Of a stretch of 64,000 nucleotides of DNA, positions 1 through 8,940 are shown in pieces; position 1 is the stretch's first letter; each line of letters begins with the position of its first letter. The DNA lies in the NCBI GenBank assembly GCA_050247435.1, contig JBFWUF010000001.1, positions 1-64,000 on the forward strand, given 5' to 3'. The DNA comes from JAJVID01 sp050247435 (GTDB taxonomy: Bacteria; Acidobacteriota; Blastocatellia; RBC074). Both the position numbers and the translations under genes were made by a program. The notes below the pieces were generated by a model. The model was not told the DNA's origin. It did not search any database and worked only from the letters and a program-made list of their open reading frames with translations.

Positions 1-169
1 CAGCCGAAGTGTAGTAGTTGTAGAACAGCACCGAGCCGGCCTTCTGGTCGCTGACTTCCGAAGTCGGAGGATAGGTCAGGCCGGGATCAGCGGCGAGCGC
101 CGAAGCCGACATCACAACCAGCGCGAAAAGCGCTAAAAGAGCAGATGTGAGTTTGCGTGAGGTTGTCAT
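1..169 (-). CDS. Secreted hypothetical protein, N-terminal part (cut by window edge)
   Basis: This reading frame starts at the ATG complementary to 167-169 and runs off the left edge. A purine-rich GGAG sequence lies just upstream. The visible 56 residues are a signal peptide (basic n-region with SRK, hydrophobic core, ALA cleavage site) followed by a mature start ADPGLTYPPTSEVSDQKAG. This is almost identical to the mature start of the protein at 789-1790, so the two genes are tandem paralogues. The function is unknown. The encoded protein should be exported through Sec. Confidence 0.85.
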   Translation of the reverse strand, partial: MTTSRKLTSALLALFALVVMSASALAADPGLTYPPTSEVSDQKAGSVLFYNYYTSA

Positions 170-493
170 TGTTGAGTTTCTCCTTTATGGAAATATTGTT
201 TCAGATGTGTTTACTGTGAGTTGGAGTTAAAACCACTTCCTAATGCGTTCATCTAAGGAGATTTACCACTAACTTATCGTTAGGTATCTAGCTCCGGCTT
301 ATTTCCAAAATCTGGCTATCAAATTTGGAAACAATGGTGAAGCAGCAGGAACGGATCTAAAAGAGCGTAATTTTCGACTACGCTGATTCGCAAATGTCAG
401 GGGCTTTCAAAATCAATCTCCCGATTGGCTAGGTCGTAGCTTTCGGGTGACGGACTTGATGAGCTTTCTTGGCCTTTCAATGAGGGGCCTTCT

Positions 494-508
494 GTGAGGA
501 AAACTCAC
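494..508 (-). promoter_or_regulatory. Conserved leader hairpin of first paralogue
   Basis: Just downstream of the predicted start site the minus-strand RNA reads GTGAG-5 nt-CTCAC, a five-pair hairpin. The second paralogue has an equivalent hairpin at 2053-2067 at the same distance from its promoter. It may protect the 5' end of a roughly 350-nt leader. No known riboswitch was recognised in the rest of the leader (170-520). Confidence 0.45.
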
Positions 509-529
509 CAATGCGGCGATACGGGGCGC

Positions 530-559
530 AGTCTACGTTGTGTGAGTCTCCCATGTCAA
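530..559 (-). promoter_or_regulatory. Sigma70-type promoter for first secreted paralogue
   Basis: On the minus strand, TTGACA (complement of 554-559) is followed after 18 bp by TAGACT (complement of 530-535). The same -35 and -10 hexamers, flanked by conserved bases (ATTAAA before, GCGCC after), occur in front of the second paralogue. Conservation after duplication supports a real promoter. It predicts a 5' leader of about 350 nt. Confidence 0.7.
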
Positions 560-713
560 TAGTTTTAATTCATATCTCCATTGTGGAAAGGCAGCAGTTA
601 CAGAGAGCTTCGCCGACCAGCCACCACGAAAAATCAATATATCTACGGAGCGAAAAACCGGTTCCAGAAGCCAGTTAGTCGAATCTTTCCGCAATGGAGG
701 TTCATATAAATCA

Positions 714-744
714 AAGGAGCCGACCCTTGCGGAATCGGCTCCTT
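714..744 (-). terminator. Terminator-like hairpin after second secreted paralogue
   Basis: A perfect 10-bp stem (AAGGAGCCGA pairing with TCGGCTCCTT) with an 11-nt loop lies about 45 bp past the stop codon of the 789-1790 gene. On the minus strand it is followed by a moderately T-rich stretch. It separates the two tandem paralogues into independent transcription units. Confidence 0.65.
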
Positions 745-788
745 CGGCCTGAAAAAATCCAGATCAGTCATTTAACCGCAAGCGGCGT

Positions 789-1790
789 TTAGCAGCTCGG
801 CGGGAAGATCGGGATGGTCAGAGTGTTGGATGACGAGAGCGTCAACTTGTGCAGGTTGTGACCGCCGTTGAACGCGCCGGAATCACCCTCGGCGTTCTCG
901 TTCTTGTTGATCACCGCGCCCAACAGACCAACGTCCGAGCCCAGGTTGTAGAATTTCGTCCAGCCTGAACGACCCGACGGAATGATCGTCGAGAGACGCG
1001 GAACGGTGCGCGGGAAGGTGTCTGACAGCGTGCCGCGAATCTGGCAGCCGGCCACCGGGAAGGTGTAGCTGAAGGAGTTCTCGGCGTCGTCGTAGAACAG
1101 ACCGAAGATCGTGCCGGTGGAGCTGGCGCCTGTGGCCAGATTGCCGCCGAAACGGTTGATGATCAGCAAGGTCTCGTTGCCGTTGGCGCGCGAACCGACG
1201 TTCGAGATCGCCAACACACGCGGAGCCTGGTTATAACTGATGCCGTCGAAACTCAACGCCGCCGTGGTCGAATTGCCATCGCAGGCAGTGGGGACCTGGG
1301 CGACCGCCGAGAAAGCTTCCGCGCCGAGGTTGGCTGCGAAACCATCCTGACGCTTGATGTACTCGTCGCCGATCAGGTAGTTGAAGTTGATCGGGCAGCC
1401 GTAAACGCCATCACTGGCGATGGCCACGAGGTAGCCCTGCGTGCCGGGATCAATGTCCGAAGTCAGGAACGAAGCCGTCTGGTTGGCCGTCAGGCAGATG
1501 AAGTTGTCGGCCACACTGCAATCGCTGGCCACGAAGAAGAGGTGGACAAACGCGGCGGAAAGGGCGCTGGTGTTGGTGATGTTGATGCGGGTGTTGTTGC
1601 TGTTCGCGCCACCTTCGTTGGCAGCCGAAGTGTAGTAGTTGTAGAACAGCACCGAGCCGGCTTTCTGGTCGCTGACTTCCGAAGACGCCGGGTAAGCAAG
1701 GCCAGGATCGGCCGCGAACGCGGCAGAAGCCATCATCAAAAGCGTGAAAAGTGTGAGCGTCGTTTGCGTAAGCTTACGTGAGGTTCGCAT
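789..1790 (-). CDS. Secreted hypothetical protein, tandem paralogue
   Basis: The 333-residue protein has a clear Sec signal peptide (residues 1-27, ending SAAFA) and a mature part rich in Asn, Ser, Gly and small residues with predicted beta character. It contains paired cysteines (around the SDCSVADNFICL and YGCPINF segments and the C-terminal PPSC) that could form disulfides after export. The start ATG is preceded by AAGGAGATTTCGAT, a good ribosome binding site. No catalytic motif or known family was recognised. Its N-terminus is nearly identical to that of the truncated gene at 1-169. It has its own promoter and terminator. Confidence 0.8.
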   Translation of the reverse strand: MRTSRKLTQTTLTLFTLLMMASAAFAADPGLAYPASSEVSDQKAGSVLFYNYYTSAANEGGANSNNTRINITNTSALSAAFVHLFFVASDCSVADNFICLTANQTASFLTSDIDPGTQGYLVAIASDGVYGCPINFNYLIGDEYIKRQDGFAANLGAEAFSAVAQVPTACDGNSTTAALSFDGISYNQAPRVLAISNVGSRANGNETLLIINRFGGNLATGASSTGTIFGLFYDDAENSFSYTFPVAGCQIRGTLSDTFPRTVPRLSTIIPSGRSGWTKFYNLGSDVGLLGAVINKNENAEGDSGAFNGGHNLHKLTLSSSNTLTIPIFPPSC

Positions 1791-2052
1791 ATCGAAATCT
1801 CCTTGAGGTTTTTAAAGTTGCTGATGGTTTAAACATCTGGCAGAGCGCGAAGACATCGCTCTGTGGCACAGTGCAAGTCTTGTCTAACAAATTGTGATGT
1901 CAATGATTGCTCTGCTCGGTGAACGAACTGACGCTAGATCTGACTGGTAATTCCCGGGGGCTTATTCTGAAGTCAATTCAAGCGGTTGATTAAACCCGTT
2001 GATGAGATCAAGTGAGAGCAAGAATCGGTAACCAAAGGGAAACCGTTTAGAA

Positions 2053-2067
2053 GTGAGGTGATCTCAC
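2053..2067 (-). promoter_or_regulatory. Conserved leader hairpin of second paralogue
   Basis: A GTGAG-5 nt-CTCAC hairpin lies close to the predicted 5' end of the transcript, matching the one at 494-508. The rest of the leader down to the start codon at 1790 has diverged from its counterpart and holds no motif I recognise. Confidence 0.45.
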
Positions 2068-2078
2068 TAACGCGGCGC

Positions 2079-2107
2079 AGTCTACGGATTGAACTTATGC
2101 TTGTCAA
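2079..2107 (-). promoter_or_regulatory. Sigma70-type promoter for second secreted paralogue
   Basis: On the minus strand, TTGACA (complement of 2102-2107), 17 bp, then TAGACT (complement of 2079-2084). The element and its borders match the promoter of the first paralogue, while the leader between promoter and gene has diverged. This pattern indicates selection on the promoter. Confidence 0.75.
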
Positions 2108-2175
2108 TAGATTTAATTTTGCTTCATCACGCCCACGAATGGTTTTGGGACTGACCGCGCGAAATTTTGCGCTAC

Positions 2176-3483
2176 TCATTCGTAACGCAACGCCTCGACG
2201 GGGGTGAGTCTGGACGCCGTCCGCGCGGGGTAGATCGTCGCCAACAGGCAGATCACGACAGCCAGAATCGCCACACCAGCGCAGTCAATTAACCGTACTT
2301 TGAGCGTGACGTGAGAGACGGAATAAATCTCGGCTGGGATCGAAATCAATTGATAATGATTAGCCAGCCAGATTAGCGCCAGGCTGAGCAGTAATCCCGA
2401 CAAGGCTCCGATCAAGCCAATGACCAAACCTTGCAGCATGAAAATCCGCCGAATGGATCGCGGCGTGGAGCCTTGCGCGCGCAGAATTGCTATGTCGCGG
2501 CTCTTTTCGATCACCGTCATCGTCAGGGTCGTGATGATGTTGAGCGCCGCGATTGCGATCAGCAGCGCAAAAAAGACCTGGACCACGCGTTGCTGGAGTT
2601 GAAGCGCAGCGAAGAGAGGGCGGTTCAACTCCTGCCAGTTGTTGGTCACAAAATCCGGGCCGGCGATTGCGCGGACACGCTCGCCGATCTCGGCGACAGC
2701 GTAAATGTCCGTAACTTTCATTTGGATCACTCCGGCGGTATCGCCTCCCCCACTCACGTTTTGCGCGGCGGCGAGTGAGATGTAGGCCCATTTCGCGTCA
2801 TATTCATACAGGCCCGAAGAGAAGACGCCGACGACCCGAAAGCGCGTGTAGCGAGGACGCGGCTGTAACCCGGCGGGCGTCAGACGCGTTTGCGCCGAGA
2901 TCGCCGTCACGACATCATTGACTCGTAAGGCCAGCGTCTGCGCTAACTGCTTGCCCAGGATAATTCCTTCCATATCATTCTTCGGCTCCTGATCCGCTGG
3001 TTCTTGCGGCGTTGCGCTTCGATCGGGAGATTGGTTCGGCGCCTTGTCTTCTTGCGCAGGCCGAAGACGGCCCGGATCGCCTTCAATCACGGTCGAGAAA
3101 ATTTCGTTGGCCTCACGCGGCGAATTTAAATCAACGCCTTTGAGCACCGCGTATTCCTGACGGTCGTTGGCGCTCAGCAATACCTGCGCGTAGATCGTGG
3201 CCGAAGCCGCGCTCACGCCGGGCACGGCGCGAACGCGTTCGACCAGTTCACGATAATTTTCGATGCCGCTGTTGTCTTTTTTCAGCAGGTTGAGGTGGGC
3301 TGTGCCTTGAAGGATTTTGTTTTGTACGTCCGAGCGGAAGCCGGTGATCAGCGCCTGCGCGACGATTAGCGCAGCGACTCCGACTGTAATGCCCGCGACC
3401 GCGACCGCTGTGATTACTGAAACGGCGGTTTGCCTCCGTTTAGCGCGCAAATATCTGAGGGCAATAAAGAGTTCGTAAGACAT
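2176..3483 (-). CDS. Lol/FtsX-type ABC transporter permease (LolC/LolE family)
   Basis: A 435-residue inner-membrane protein. The N-terminus MSYELFIALRYLRAKRRQ followed by a transmembrane helix is typical of LolC/LolE permeases. A large periplasmic domain follows (roughly residues 45-290), then three C-terminal helices around a loop with the sequence EKSRDIAILRAQG, the FtsX signature. The family extracts lipoproteins for transport to the outer membrane. I chose the ATG at 3483 because the family begins there. A GTG at 3558 that overlaps the lysS stop codon (GTGA) would add 25 residues and translational coupling. No ATP-binding partner (LolD) is nearby. Confidence 0.85.
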   Translation of the reverse strand: MSYELFIALRYLRAKRRQTAVSVITAVAVAGITVGVAALIVAQALITGFRSDVQNKILQGTAHLNLLKKDNSGIENYRELVERVRAVPGVSAASATIYAQVLLSANDRQEYAVLKGVDLNSPREANEIFSTVIEGDPGRLRPAQEDKAPNQSPDRSATPQEPADQEPKNDMEGIILGKQLAQTLALRVNDVVTAISAQTRLTPAGLQPRPRYTRFRVVGVFSSGLYEYDAKWAYISLAAAQNVSGGGDTAGVIQMKVTDIYAVAEIGERVRAIAGPDFVTNNWQELNRPLFAALQLQQRVVQVFFALLIAIAALNIITTLTMTVIEKSRDIAILRAQGSTPRSIRRIFMLQGLVIGLIGALSGLLLSLALIWLANHYQLISIPAEIYSVSHVTLKVRLIDCAGVAILAVVICLLATIYPARTASRLTPVEALRYE

Positions 3484-3554
3484 CTGTGATGATGGCGGCC
3501 CCAGATCAATTGATCGCAGCCCCAGGGCGCCGCTGCTGCGGAGGCGCCTCTGGT

Positions 3555-5147
3555 TCACTTCGATTCGGGCCGCATGTGCGGGAAGAGAATCACGTCGCGG
3601 ATCGAGCGCTGGTTGGTCAGGATCATCACCAGACGGTCAATCCCGATCCCCTCGCCGCCGGTTGGCGGCATTCCGTAAGAGAGCGCCCGGATGTAATCTT
3701 CGTCAAACACCATCGCCTCTTCGTCGCCGCGCTCGCGCTGTTTTGTTTGCTCCTCGAAACGGCGGCGCTGTTCCGCCGGATCGTTCAATTCCGAAAACGC
3801 GTTGGCGATCTCCATGTTGGCGATGTACAGCTCAAAGCGTTCGACGAAGCGCGAGTCGTCGGCCTTCTGCTTCGAGAGCGGAGAAAGTTCCGTCGGGAAT
3901 TCGGTGATGAAGGTTGGGTGGATCAGATGAGGCTCGACCACATGCTCGAAAATCGCGCCCAGCAATTGCCCGTCGTTCAGCTTCGGATCGTAGCCGAGAT
4001 CAATCGCGGCGGCGGCCTCTTCGAGCTGCCTGCGATCCATCAGCCCATCCAATGTCGGGCGAGTCGCGTCCTTATTCTGATTTGGCTCATTCTGATCTGG
4101 CCAGTACTTCAAGACCGCTTCGCGCATCGTCAGCCGCTGCCATTGATTGAAGTCAATCGTGTGATCCTGATAAACGACCTGGCGCGTCCCGCAGACTTTA
4201 TCCGCCAACATCGTGATCAACTCCTGAGTCAAATCCATCAGGTCGTTGAAATCCGAATAGGCCTGATACCATTCGAGCATCGTGAATTCGGGGTTGTGTT
4301 TGTACGACAGCCCCTCGTTGCGGAAGTTGCGGTTGATTTCGTAGACCTTCTCGAAACCGCCGACGATCAGGCGCTTCAGATAAAGCTCCGGCGCGATGCG
4401 CGCGTAAAGATCAATATCGAGCGCGTTGTGATGGGTGACGAAAGGCCGCGCCGCCGCGCCCGTGGCCAGTGGCGAAAGCATCGGCGTTTCGACTTCGACG
4501 TAGCCGCGTTCGTCGAAATAGCGGCGAATCTCGCGGATGATTTGAGCGCGCCGCTCGAAGACCTCGCGCGAGGTCAACTCGCCGGGGAGTCTTTCATGCG
4601 CGGCGCCGCTTGCAATCAGGTCAACGTAACGCTGGCGATATCTTAGTTCCTTGTCCGCCACGCCGTGATATTTGTCCGGCATCGGCAGCATCGCCTTCGC
4701 GAGATATTGAAGGCGGCTTACGTGCAGCGAAAGCTCACCGGTCTTCGTGATAAATAGGAATCCTTCGACGCCGATCCAATCACCGAGGTCGAACTTCTGG
4801 TAGAGCGCCCAGTCCGCGTCACCGACATCGTTTTTGCGGACGTAGACCTGTAACTGGTTCAGGCCGTCCGAGAGGTGCGCGAACGCGGCCTTGCCCATCA
4901 GCCGCATCGTCATAATCCGTCCGGCGATCCTGAGCGCGCCGCCCTCCGCGACCTTTAATTCCTCGTTCACGCGCGCGGCTTCAGCCTCGTCATCCCTCTT
5001 GCCTGCGCGGTTCTGGTAACGTTCGACGATTTGCGAGATGGTGTGAGTGCGGTCGAAGCGGTTCGGGTAGGCGGCGTGGCCCATCTCCGCGATCTCTTCC
5101 AGATGGCGCCGGCGTTGTTGAATCTGATCGTTATCCTGGTCGAGCAA
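3555..5147 (-). CDS. lysS: Lysyl-tRNA synthetase, class II
   Basis: This 530-residue enzyme charges tRNA-Lys with lysine in the cytoplasm. It has an N-terminal OB-fold anticodon-binding domain (about residues 55-170) and the class II catalytic core. The motif 2 segment FRNEGLSYKHNPEFTMLEWY and motif 3 GGEGIGIDRLVMIL are intact. Length fits the family. The predicted start is TTG, preceded by AGGGAG at a suitable distance; the next in-frame ATG would trim 22 residues of the N-terminal helix. A strong promoter (5277-5305) lies upstream, and the permease gene follows with almost no gap, so the two are probably one operon. Confidence 0.95.
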   Translation of the reverse strand: MLDQDNDQIQQRRRHLEEIAEMGHAAYPNRFDRTHTISQIVERYQNRAGKRDDEAEAARVNEELKVAEGGALRIAGRIMTMRLMGKAAFAHLSDGLNQLQVYVRKNDVGDADWALYQKFDLGDWIGVEGFLFITKTGELSLHVSRLQYLAKAMLPMPDKYHGVADKELRYRQRYVDLIASGAAHERLPGELTSREVFERRAQIIREIRRYFDERGYVEVETPMLSPLATGAAARPFVTHHNALDIDLYARIAPELYLKRLIVGGFEKVYEINRNFRNEGLSYKHNPEFTMLEWYQAYSDFNDLMDLTQELITMLADKVCGTRQVVYQDHTIDFNQWQRLTMREAVLKYWPDQNEPNQNKDATRPTLDGLMDRRQLEEAAAAIDLGYDPKLNDGQLLGAIFEHVVEPHLIHPTFITEFPTELSPLSKQKADDSRFVERFELYIANMEIANAFSELNDPAEQRRRFEEQTKQRERGDEEAMVFDEDYIRALSYGMPPTGGEGIGIDRLVMILTNQRSIRDVILFPHMRPESK

Positions 5148-5216
5148 AACTGTAAAACTCCCTTAAATAAAATTGCGCCGAACCGATAATCTGCGCGTAA
5201 TAGGCTTATGCGGAAC

Positions 5217-5233
5217 CCGGCGCTCGGCGCCGG
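5217..5233 (-). promoter_or_regulatory. Stable hairpin in lysS leader
   Basis: A perfect 7-bp stem CCGGCGC/GCGCCGG with a 3-nt loop lies in the roughly 120-nt leader between the lysS promoter and the start codon. It is not followed by a T-run, so it is not a simple terminator. Any regulatory role is unproven. Confidence 0.4.
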
Positions 5234-5276
5234 CAACAGGCGGCTGTGATCACGGCCCCGTAACGTTTGAGGCGGG

Positions 5277-5305
5277 ATTATAGAAACCGCGATTTGATAG
5301 GTCAA
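5277..5305 (-). promoter_or_regulatory. Strong sigma70-type promoter of lysS
   Basis: On the minus strand, TTGACC (complement of 5300-5305), exactly 17 bp, then a perfect TATAAT (complement of 5277-5282). It lies about 130 bp upstream of the lysS start and points toward it. Confidence 0.75.
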
Positions 5306-5317
5306 CGAGTCGTTTGA

Positions 5318-5464
5318 CAGCAGGACACTTCATTCGCCCGTGAAAATTTCCCGCTCGAACGCAACTTCGACAAGCTCGGGGCGAAAGGGTGGGAGTTGGT
5401 CTCCGTCTACGGCCCGCCGAACGATCCGGTCTATTTCTTCAAGCGGGTGAAAGAGGGCAAGTGA
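5318..5464 (+). pseudogene. DUF4177-like protein remnant, C-terminal part only
   Basis: An open stretch of 48 codons with no start codon ends at TGA 5462-5464. It reads as the end of a small DUF4177-like protein: LERNFDKLGAKGWELVSVY, then PPNDPVYFFKRVKEGK. The LGAxGWELVSV pattern followed by YFFKR is typical of that family. The frame is closed upstream by TGA at 5315-5317, next to the lysS promoter. I read this as a 5'-truncated gene remnant. Confidence 0.6.
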
Positions 5465-5614
5465 GGCTATCTAAAATCCCAATCTAAATCGTGGTTGCGC
5501 GCTCGGAAATTCGCTGAAACATCGTCCGCCACAACCGCGTATAGCCCGTTGCAATCGGTCAGAATTTCGATCAAGACGCGCATTCGCGGTGGCGTAAAAG
5601 GAGAGATTAAGTTT

Positions 5615-5812
5615 ATGGCTCAGACAATCGGGACAATCATCGTTGTGGTTCTCGCGCTGGTGGTTCTTTCGGCGGTTCTCAATTTCCTGTTTGGGGTGCT
5701 TGGATTCGTCTTCGCTCTGCTTCCGCTGCTGATCAAGCTGGCGGTACTTGGCGGGATTGTTTACCTGGGCTGGATGGTGTTTCGCAAACTTGCTCACACG
5801 TCCGAAGGCTGA
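5615..5812 (+). CDS. Small hydrophobic membrane protein
   Basis: A 65-residue protein with two strongly hydrophobic segments (about residues 5-28 and 29-58), ending in a short polar tail KLAHTSEG. I start it at the ATG at 5615 because GGAGAG precedes it at good spacing. Longer in-frame extensions lack such a site and add basic sequence. No family is recognised; it could be a small stress or envelope protein. It is likely monocistronic, facing the convergent gph gene. Confidence 0.65.
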   Translation: MAQTIGTIIVVVLALVVLSAVLNFLFGVLGFVFALLPLLIKLAVLGGIVYLGWMVFRKLAHTSEG

Positions 5813-5980
5813 ATAGTTGATCCGGCAGTAACCAGTGATACTTGTTAGTGTAGTTGTTCAACCTCCAGTAGTGTTTTTGACGGGCCGCCGCGCTCGCCCA
5901 AATTCCTTGTCTCCAAAACAGCATTGGCTCGCAAAGCCGAAGCCGTCGGGAATTGGGTGGGCGTCGCGGCTCATTCTTTT

Positions 5981-6655
5981 TCAAAGCTCTTCTCTCGCAC
6001 ATTCGACCAGCAAGCATAACTCGCTGAAACGCTCGATTATGTAATCAACTCCCGCCTCGACCAACTCCGTGCGGCCGCGAAAACCGGGGATGTAGCCGCA
6101 GGTCTTCATGCTCGCCGCCCTTCCGGCTTCGACGTCCACGCGGCTGTCGCCGACCATCAAACATTCAGACGCGCGCGCGCCAAGCCTTCGCGCCGCTTCG
6201 ACCAGCATCATCGGCGATGGTTTGCGCTCCTCCAAACTGTCTCCGCCCAGAACTACTCCGAAGTGCGACGCCAGCCCGACGCCGGCGAGCAGGGCCGTCG
6301 TGAAATCGTAAGGCTTGTTCGTGACGACGGCTTTCGGAATGTGATTGAGCCGGGCCAGCGTCTGTTCGACCTCCGGGTAGACGCGCGTGTAATCCAGCAG
6401 GTGCTCGCGGTATTGACGCCGAAAAATTTCGAGCGCGACGTCAATGTCGGAACTTTGCGGCTCGCCGTTTTGCGTGGCTCTTAAAGCGCGCTCGACCAGC
6501 AGCCGCGCGCCTTCGCCGACGAAATTGAGCACGCGCGCATCTGGCAGCGCCTCGCGTCCGATCTCGGCCAGCATCAGGTTGATCGAATTGATCAGATCGG
6601 CGCGCGAATCCACCAGCGTGCCATCAAGGTCAAAAAGCAAACATTGATAACTCAT
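5981..6655 (-). CDS. gph: Phosphoglycolate phosphatase-like HAD hydrolase
   Basis: A 224-residue cytoplasmic HAD-superfamily phosphatase. Motif I DLDGTLVDS (nucleophile Asp at about residue 9), motif II VVTNK, a Lys in ERKPSP, and motif IV MVGDSRVD are all present. The helical cap between motifs I and II places it in the Gph subclass, which dephosphorylates 2-phosphoglycolate, a product of DNA-end repair or oxygenation reactions. Substrate assignment within HADs is uncertain. The gene is divergent from the DUF255 gene across a 171-bp spacer. Confidence 0.85.
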   Translation of the reverse strand: MSYQCLLFDLDGTLVDSRADLINSINLMLAEIGREALPDARVLNFVGEGARLLVERALRATQNGEPQSSDIDVALEIFRRQYREHLLDYTRVYPEVEQTLARLNHIPKAVVTNKPYDFTTALLAGVGLASHFGVVLGGDSLEERKPSPMMLVEAARRLGARASECLMVGDSRVDVEAGRAASMKTCGYIPGFRGRTELVEAGVDYIIERFSELCLLVECAREEL

Positions 6656-6826
6656 TCAACTTATGTCCGGGCTTTCGTTTTTCCTCGAATCAGCAGTAGT
6701 ATTGCCTTTACTCCAAAGGTCGTCTTCGGCTCCCCCAGTTTACAATCCGAACACAGACGAAGCCAGCGCAATTGTGAACTCACTACCTCGCGTCGCGGTA
6801 ACGGCGCTCATCAGGAAAGGATCACG

Positions 6827-8908
6827 ATGCCCGAACGCGTGAACAGTCAACATAAATTCACTAACCGGCTGATCAATGAAACCAGCCCATATCTCTTGCA
6901 GCACGCGCACAATCCCGTTGATTGGCACGCCTGGGGAGAAGAAGCTCTTGAACGCGCTCGCCGCGAAGGCAAGCCCGTTCTGCTCTCGATAGGTTATAGC
7001 GCCTGCCACTGGTGTCACGTGATGGAGCATGAGTCGTTTGAAGATGAAGCCATCGCCAAACTGATGAACGACAACTTCGTCAACATCAAAGTTGACCGCG
7101 AAGAGCGCCCCGATCTGGATACGATTTACATGAACGCTGTGCAGATGATGACCGGGCACGGTGGATGGCCGATGACTGTGTTTCTGACTCCCGACGGCAA
7201 GCCGTTTTACGGCGGCACATATTTCCCGCCAGCCGATCGTCACGGCATGCCCGGATTCCCGCGCATCTTGATCGCTCTGGCTGAAGCTTATCGCGAGCGG
7301 CGCGACGAGATCGAAAATAGCGCGGATGGCGTGCTGAGCGAGTTGAAACGGCTTGATCGCGTCGCGGCGCAGCCGGGTGATTTGAATTATGAAATCGCGG
7401 ATAACGCGGCGAATCAATTGCTGCGAACGCTCGACCCGGTTCACGGCGGCTTTGGCAATAAACCAAAGTTCCCGCCTTCGATGTCGCTGCAATTTCTGCT
7501 GCGCCAGTGGAGCCGGACGAAAGACTCAAGCGCGCTCAACGCGGTTGAGCTGACTCTGAACAAAATGGCGCGCGGCGGAATGTACGATCAATTGGGCGGA
7601 GGTTTTCATCGTTACTCGGTTGACGAGAAATGGCTCGTGCCGCATTTCGAGAAGATGCTATATGACAACGCCCTCCTAAGCCGCGTCTACGCCGAGGCGT
7701 TCCTGGCGACCGGCAATGAGTTTTACAAGCGCATCGCGACCGAGACGCTCGATTACGTCATACGCGAGATGACCGGCAAGAGCGGCGGTTTTTATTCCAC
7801 GCAGGACGCCGACAGCGAAGGCGAGGAAGGGAAATTTTTCGTCTGGACGCCGGAAGAGGTCACGGCATTGCTCGGAGAGGAAGACGCGCGTTTGTTCAAC
7901 CGTTACTTCGACGTGTCGGAGATGGGCAATTTTGAAGGCCACAGCATTCTGCACGTTGACGAAGACGTTGACGTAATCGCCAGGCTGATGCGCGTATCGC
8001 GCGAACGTCTGGTTGAAGCCATCGAACGTGGCCGCCCGGTTTTGTTCGACACCCGCGAGAAACGCATCAAGCCGCATCGCGACGAAAAGATGCTGACGGC
8101 GTGGAATGGGTTGATGATGCGCAGTTTCGCCGAAGCCTCGCGCGCGTTTGATCGAAAAGACTATCTCGAAGTCGCAACCAGGAACGCTGACTTCCTGCTG
8201 GCCAATTTGCGGCGTGATGGACGATTGCTGAGGACACACAAAGACGGCGAGAGCAAGCTGAACGGCTATCTTGAAGATTACGCCTACGTGATTGACGGGT
8301 TGCTCGCGCTTTACGAAGCGTCATTCGATCTGCGCTGGTTTGAAGAGGCGCGGGCGTTGGCGGAGACGATGATCGCGCAGTTCTGGGACGATGAAGCGGG
8401 CGGATTTTTCTTCACGAGCGCCGATCACGAGACGCTGATCACGCGCACGAAGGATTTTTACGACAACGCTACTCCGGCTGGAAATTCGGTGGCCGCCGCC
8501 GCGCTTCTGCGCCTGTCGCTGTTCACGGGCGAAGACCGTTACCGCCAGATGGCCGAGACGATACTGCGGATGATGAAACCAACGATGATGCGCGCGCCGA
8601 GCGCATTCGGCTATCTGCTCTCAGCTCTCGACCTGTTTCTGGCCTCACCTTATGAGATCGCAATCATCGGCGCGTCTGAAGCTGAAGAGACGCGCGCGAT
8701 AATCAACGCGGTTTTCAAACGTTATTTGCCGAACAAAGTTGCCGCCTTCGCGTCTGGGGCTGATTCAAAGGCTTCACGGACTATCAAATTGCTCGAAGGC
8801 AGGGACAGGATTGACGGCAAGCCGACGGCCTACGTTTGCCGCAACTTTTACTGTGAAGCTCCGGTCACGGACGCCCAGGCTCTGGCGGAGCGGCTGGGCG
8901 TGGACTAA
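6827..8908 (+). CDS. DUF255 thioredoxin-fold / YyaL-SSP411 family protein
   Basis: A 693-residue protein. The N-terminal thioredoxin-like domain (about 1-165) carries the family signature NPVDWHAWGEEAL and the CxxC motif CHWC in SACHWCHVMEHESF. The remainder is an (alpha/alpha)6-barrel of the type related to N-acylglucosamine 2-epimerase. The family is widespread (bacterial YyaL, animal SPATA20), but its reaction is not established. The start at 6827 is set by AGGAAAGG six bases upstream and by the family N-terminus. Upstream in-frame codons belong to the spacer. Confidence 0.93.
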   Translation: MPERVNSQHKFTNRLINETSPYLLQHAHNPVDWHAWGEEALERARREGKPVLLSIGYSACHWCHVMEHESFEDEAIAKLMNDNFVNIKVDREERPDLDTIYMNAVQMMTGHGGWPMTVFLTPDGKPFYGGTYFPPADRHGMPGFPRILIALAEAYRERRDEIENSADGVLSELKRLDRVAAQPGDLNYEIADNAANQLLRTLDPVHGGFGNKPKFPPSMSLQFLLRQWSRTKDSSALNAVELTLNKMARGGMYDQLGGGFHRYSVDEKWLVPHFEKMLYDNALLSRVYAEAFLATGNEFYKRIATETLDYVIREMTGKSGGFYSTQDADSEGEEGKFFVWTPEEVTALLGEEDARLFNRYFDVSEMGNFEGHSILHVDEDVDVIARLMRVSRERLVEAIERGRPVLFDTREKRIKPHRDEKMLTAWNGLMMRSFAEASRAFDRKDYLEVATRNADFLLANLRRDGRLLRTHKDGESKLNGYLEDYAYVIDGLLALYEASFDLRWFEEARALAETMIAQFWDDEAGGFFFTSADHETLITRTKDFYDNATPAGNSVAAAALLRLSLFTGEDRYRQMAETILRMMKPTMMRAPSAFGYLLSALDLFLASPYEIAIIGASEAEETRAIINAVFKRYLPNKVAAFASGADSKASRTIKLLEGRDRIDGKPTAYVCRNFYCEAPVTDAQALAERLGVD

Positions 8909-8940
8909 TGTCGGAAACTCCAATTGTCAAGGGCAAAAAA

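Noticed and set aside
170..520. Possible c-di-GMP-type riboswitch in the leader of the first secreted paralogue
   Set aside because: Fragments resembling GAAAGC and tetraloop-receptor pieces occur, but the conserved core is missing, and the leader is not conserved in the tandem paralogue.
3486..4646. 386-residue plus-strand open frame opposite lysS
   Set aside because: It is antisense to a clear class II aminoacyl-tRNA synthetase. Its His/Arg/Val-rich, Lys-poor composition is typical of GC-rich shadow frames, and no family is seen.
6740..7492. 250-residue minus-strand frame opposite the DUF255 gene
   Set aside because: No ribosome binding site or family similarity; the plus-strand DUF255/CHWC motif is unambiguous.
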